NCBI RefSeq assembly: GCF_900091415.1
Contig: NZ_FMHU01000001.1
Span: 2,294,001 to 2,358,000, forward strand
Direction of reading: 5' to 3'
Source: Micromonospora inyonensis
GTDB taxonomy: Bacteria > Actinomycetota > Actinomycetes > Mycobacteriales > Micromonosporaceae
DNA: 64,000 nucleotides
Part shown: positions 61,082 to 64,000 of the stretch, piece by piece
Position numbering within the stretch: the stretch's first letter is position 1
How the letters are laid out: each line of letters opens with the position of its first letter
Made by a program: the position numbers and the translations under genes
The notes under the pieces: generated by a model
The model's database searches: none
Told to the model about the DNA's origin: nothing
What the model saw: only the letters and a program-made list of their open reading frames with translations

Positions 61082-62074
61082 ATGACCAGAGCGCGTGCTG
61101 CCATGCCCTCACCTGGCGGGCACTACGGTGTCGATCCCCTGGACCCCGCCTGGCGGCCGACCAACCCGTCGGCGGTGTCACCCGCTGTCCGGCAGACGCC
61201 TTCGGCTTACGTACCACCGCCGGCGTACGGAGCTGCCCGGGTTCCTGTCGAGCACCAGCGGCCCCCAGCCGCGGCTGTTCCCCCGCCTCTGCCCCCGAGT
61301 GCGAGTCCGCCCCTGGCCCCGGGTGGGGCCAGGCATGTCGATGACGGGCCGTCGGCGAGGGTGCGCCGTCAGGCTGATCTGCGGATGCAGATCGCGTATC
61401 GGTGCAAGCGGGCCAACATCAGCCACCTGATCGCGGCCGACCAGGCGTTCGGCCGGCGCGACGCGGTCAGCCCACACGCCGTGATGCTGTTCTTCACCTG
61501 CGACGCTCCGGCCGAGCCGCACGGCTACAAGCTGTACACCGCCACTCGTACTTGGCCGCAGTCACCGGACTCCGACGACCTACCCAGGCTGCTCGGCGAC
61601 CTGACGGACGTCGCGGCGGACAACATCGCCGCTCTCGGGCGTGCCTGGAGCCCTCTCGGACCCCGGGGCTCGATGGTCAACGGCGGGGATATGACCCTGC
61701 CAGCCGGCGCCACCTACGTCGGTGTCGGTGTCAGCATCCTCGACTCCGATCGCGGCCGCTGGTACGAGGTCGCCGCGACGCTACGCGAAGCGGCTGTCGA
61801 CGGCCGCTACATGTCGGCCTTCCACCTGAAGGGCCAGTGCTACGCGGTGATGGTCGACGGCACCGCCCTGCACATCGACCGCGACCCCGACGCCCGCCTG
61901 GGCGACACCGGGATCCGCTGCAACAAGCCCCTCGACCCGGAACGCATCACCTACCACAACCCCTACGCCAACCTGACCGAGCAGGGCGACGACGAAACCC
62001 GGGCGGTGTGGCGGCGGCTCATCGCACTGAACACCATCCTCGCCACCCACCTGCTCGCCGGACGACCAGCGTGA
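61082..62074 (+). CDS. Unknown protein with Pro-rich N-terminus, 330 aa
   Basis: Residues 1-90 are a low-complexity Pro/Ala/Ser region; the rest is globular: MQIAYRCKRANISHLIAADQ, a beta-rich centre (VMLFFTCDAPAEPHGYKLYT, TYVGVGVSILDSDRGRWYEV), and ALHIDRDPDARLGDTG. No family recognised. It lies between the permease and the decarboxylase, and its stop overlaps the decarboxylase GTG start, so it belongs to the same pathway. No signal peptide. Confidence 0.65.
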   Translation: MTRARAAMPSPGGHYGVDPLDPAWRPTNPSAVSPAVRQTPSAYVPPPAYGAARVPVEHQRPPAAAVPPPLPPSASPPLAPGGARHVDDGPSARVRRQADLRMQIAYRCKRANISHLIAADQAFGRRDAVSPHAVMLFFTCDAPAEPHGYKLYTATRTWPQSPDSDDLPRLLGDLTDVAADNIAALGRAWSPLGPRGSMVNGGDMTLPAGATYVGVGVSILDSDRGRWYEVAATLREAAVDGRYMSAFHLKGQCYAVMVDGTALHIDRDPDARLGDTGIRCNKPLDPERITYHNPYANLTEQGDDETRAVWRRLIALNTILATHLLAGRPA

Positions 62075-63306
62075 CCCCGACCCCGACCCCGACCCCGACC
62101 CAGACTCCGGCCCTCAGCCTCGCCGATGCCGCGGATCTCAACCAGGCGCCGATCGACGTCACCGCCGTCCTCGACCACCTGACGCGCGAGGCCGACGCCG
62201 CGGCGGCGACGAGCATCGGCTTCCCCGGGGCCGTGGACGTCGACCAGACCGAGGTCATGGCCCGCCTCGGCGGACGGTTGTGGAACAACATCGGCGACCC
62301 GCAGGATCCGGGCGCGGGTACTCACACGCGGGCCCTGGAGCGTGCCGTCATCGCCTGGGTCGCCGACATCCTGGCCATGCCCGCCGACGACAGGTGGGGC
62401 TACGTCACCACCGGCGGCACCGAGGGCAACCTGTCCGCCCTGCACGCCGCCCACCGCCGCCATCCGACCGCACGGATCTACTACTCGACCGCCGCGCACT
62501 ACTCGATCCCCAAGGCGGTGAAGATCCTCGGGGCGCGCGGTGTGCTCATCGGCGCCCGTCCGGACGGGGAGATGGACTACGCGCATCTGGCCGGGCAGGT
62601 CCGCAAGCGTCGGCGGTGGCCCGCCATCGTGGTGGCCACCGCCGGCACCACCCTCACCGAGGCGGTGGACGACAGCACCCGCATCCAAGGTGTCCTCAAC
62701 GAACACGGCGTTGCCGGGCACCTGCACATCGACGCCGCCCTGTCCGGTATCCCGCTCGCCCTCGACGGCCGGCTGCGCTTCGACGACGCCGGCGGCATCG
62801 GCAGCATCGCGATATCGGGTCACAAGTTCCTCGGCGCGCCGACCCCGTGCGGGGTCGCACTCATCCGCGACAGCGTCCGCACCCATGGCAGCCACGTCGC
62901 CTACACCGACACCGTCGACACCACGATCACCGGCTCCCGCTGCGGCCTGGCCGCCGCACTGCTCTGGCACGCCATCGCCACCCACGGACGCGAAGGACAC
63001 CGCTGGCGTGCCAGCGAAGCCCGAACCCTCGCCGCCTACACCGTCTACCAACTCACCGCCGCCGGATGGCCCGCCTGGCGGCACCCCCACGCCTTCACCG
63101 TCGTCCTGCCCACCCCACCCGAACCCGTACGCAAGAAGTGGCTGCTCGCCACCGACGGCGACACCAGCCACATCATCTGCATGCCCGGCATCACCCGCGG
63201 CCAGATCGACGCCTTCGTCGCCGACATCGCCGCCACCGCACCGCCGAGACCGATCCCACGGCCCCGGCTCTCGCCCGAATCGCCCACCAGCGCCCCTGGG
63301 CACTGA
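62071..63306 (+). CDS. PLP-dependent decarboxylase, histidine decarboxylase-like
   Basis: A 411-residue group II PLP enzyme. TTGGTEGNLSALHAA binds the cofactor phosphate; ARIYYSTAAHYSIPKAVKIL carries the ring-stacking His; HLHIDAALSGIPL has the conserved Asp; SGHKFLGAPTPCGV holds the Schiff-base Lys. These match histidine decarboxylases more than glutamate or aromatic types. The GTG start is followed by tandem ACCCCG hexamers coding for Thr-Pro repeats. It overlaps the upstream gene; a methyltransferase gene follows after 138 bases. Confidence 0.85.
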   Translation: MTPTPTPTPTQTPALSLADAADLNQAPIDVTAVLDHLTREADAAAATSIGFPGAVDVDQTEVMARLGGRLWNNIGDPQDPGAGTHTRALERAVIAWVADILAMPADDRWGYVTTGGTEGNLSALHAAHRRHPTARIYYSTAAHYSIPKAVKILGARGVLIGARPDGEMDYAHLAGQVRKRRRWPAIVVATAGTTLTEAVDDSTRIQGVLNEHGVAGHLHIDAALSGIPLALDGRLRFDDAGGIGSIAISGHKFLGAPTPCGVALIRDSVRTHGSHVAYTDTVDTTITGSRCGLAAALLWHAIATHGREGHRWRASEARTLAAYTVYQLTAAGWPAWRHPHAFTVVLPTPPEPVRKKWLLATDGDTSHIICMPGITRGQIDAFVADIAATAPPRPIPRPRLSPESPTSAPGH

Positions 63307-63444
63307 CGGGTTCGTCTTCCGGCGCCTTCCCGATGCCGATCGAGGGCTGCCCCGATAACCCACCGTCACCTTCTACCGCTCTCGCCTGGCCGCATTGCCC
63401 TGCCCTGCGACATCCGGCCGCCTACGACCGAAGGAGTATTCCCG

Positions 63445-64000
63445 ATGACCACCGGTAGCAGCCGTTACCAGTTCCGCAACCACATCGACCACCTGCACCC
63501 ATTGCAGGAGATCCTCGATCCGATCACCGTCGACGAGCTGGCCTGCCTGGAGATCGCCGCCGGGCAGGCCGCCCTGGAGGTCGGTGCCGGAGCCGGATCC
63601 ATCGCCCGCCGCCTGTGTGACCTGGTGGGTCCGACCGGGAAGGTCATGGCCGTCGACATCGACACCCGCCTGCTCGACCCCACCGGCGTCCTGGACGTCT
63701 ACCAACGCGACCTGCGCGCCGAGCCTCTCCCGGTCACGCCCGGCAGCATCGACGTGGCCACCGCCCGCTGCGTGCTGGAACACCTGCCCAACAGACACGC
63801 CCTGCTCAACCAGATGATCACCGCGCTGCGGCCCGGCGGATGGCTCGTCCTCGGGGAGATCGTCTACGCCCCCGTCGCCGCCCACGCACCCCGCAGCGCC
63901 GACACCGACCTGATCATCCACGTCGCGCACGCCATCCTCGACGTGCTCTCCGCCCACGGCGTCGACCTGCACTGGGGCGACAAAACCCCCGGCATCCTCC
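63445..64000 (+). CDS. Class I SAM-dependent methyltransferase (partial, cut by window end)
   Basis: ATG 63445-63447 follows GAAGGAG. At least 185 codons: motif I AALEVGAGAGSIARRLCDLV, GKVMAVDIDTRLLD, IDVATARCVLEHLPNRHALL, and LRPGGWLVLGEIVY. This is a small-molecule-type methyltransferase core. Placed after the decarboxylase, it may methylate the amine product or a downstream intermediate. The C-terminus is outside the window. Confidence 0.85.
   Translation, partial: MTTGSSRYQFRNHIDHLHPLQEILDPITVDELACLEIAAGQAALEVGAGAGSIARRLCDLVGPTGKVMAVDIDTRLLDPTGVLDVYQRDLRAEPLPVTPGSIDVATARCVLEHLPNRHALLNQMITALRPGGWLVLGEIVYAPVAAHAPRSADTDLIIHVAHAILDVLSAHGVDLHWGDKTPGIL

Noticed and set aside
59473..61104. Long minus-strand frame opposite the APC permease
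   Set aside because: Composition Arg/His/Gln/Pro-rich and antisense to a 12-helix permease; a shadow.
62071..62105. ACCCCG hexamer tract as a phase-variable switch at the decarboxylase start
   Set aside because: The unit is six bases, so copy-number change keeps the frame and would only alter the Thr-Pro tail.

Overview
High-GC DNA (about 70 % or more by eye) with actinomycete-type gene families: an Lsr2-type nucleoid protein, replication-relaxation and SCO6880/PrgI-type conjugation genes, an FxLD lanthipeptide cluster and GTG/TTG starts. The host is probably a filamentous actinomycete, perhaps Micromonosporaceae; the family assignment is inference. Most of the window (from before base 1 to about 46.9 kb) reads as an integrative conjugative element (ICE). 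Its transfer operon is on the minus strand: an HTH protein, VirB2-like pilin, TrbL/VirB6-like protein, PrgI/SCO6880-like protein, VirB4 ATPase, coupling ATPase, replication-relaxation protein, then a run of small accessory proteins (Lsr2-like, winged helix, GGDEF) and an M23/lytic-transglycosylase cell-wall hydrolase. Its plus-strand arm carries a DNA-modification module (degenerate methyltransferase, DNA methyltransferase, PAPS-reductase-like PP-loop protein, C5-cytosine methyltransferase), an excisionase-like protein and a tyrosine integrase.

The ICE has been hit repeatedly by other mobile DNA, and several insertions can be resolved to the base. (1) A Tn7-like transposon (TnsA-TniA-TniB-TniQ), cut by the window start, ends at 4257 inside the 3' end of the M23 hydrolase gene, leaving that gene open in frame into tnsA. 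(2) An IS21-family element (14521-17066, 5-bp duplication GGGCG) splits the replication-relaxation gene; it carries a third small gene between istA and istB. (3) IS605/IS5 remnants and a secreted NucA/NucB nuclease with a DUF6461 neighbour interrupt the transfer operon at 23.1-26.1 kb. (4) A second, apparently cargo-free Tn7-like transposon (29786-40391, TGTCC/GGACA ends, duplication GACGG) sits in the divergent promoter region between the two ICE arms. (5) A Tn554-like element (31093-36829: three recombination genes plus a DinB/DUF664 cargo gene) lies inside the tniB gene of that second Tn7-like transposon, exactly at its Walker B codons; removing it restores a 345-codon frame.

Right of the integrase, 47.6-56.8 kb is an FxLD-class lanthipeptide operon on the minus strand: methyltransferase, 55-residue precursor, LanB dehydratase, LanC cyclase, a thiopeptide-type protein, a helical-repeat protein and a second methyltransferase. 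From 57.1 kb come a Nudix hydrolase and an XRE/TPR regulator on the minus strand. Divergent from them, on the plus strand, are a small protein, an APC permease, an unknown protein, a PLP-dependent histidine-decarboxylase-like enzyme and a methyltransferase cut by the window end. This looks like a small metabolite locus.

Four genes (tnsA of the second Tn7-like element, tnpB of the Tn554-like element, the C5 methyltransferase and the small gene at 47.1 kb) each carry one single-base indel that separates two recognisable halves. Each is either early decay or a sequencing error. No tRNA, rRNA or CRISPR array was seen.
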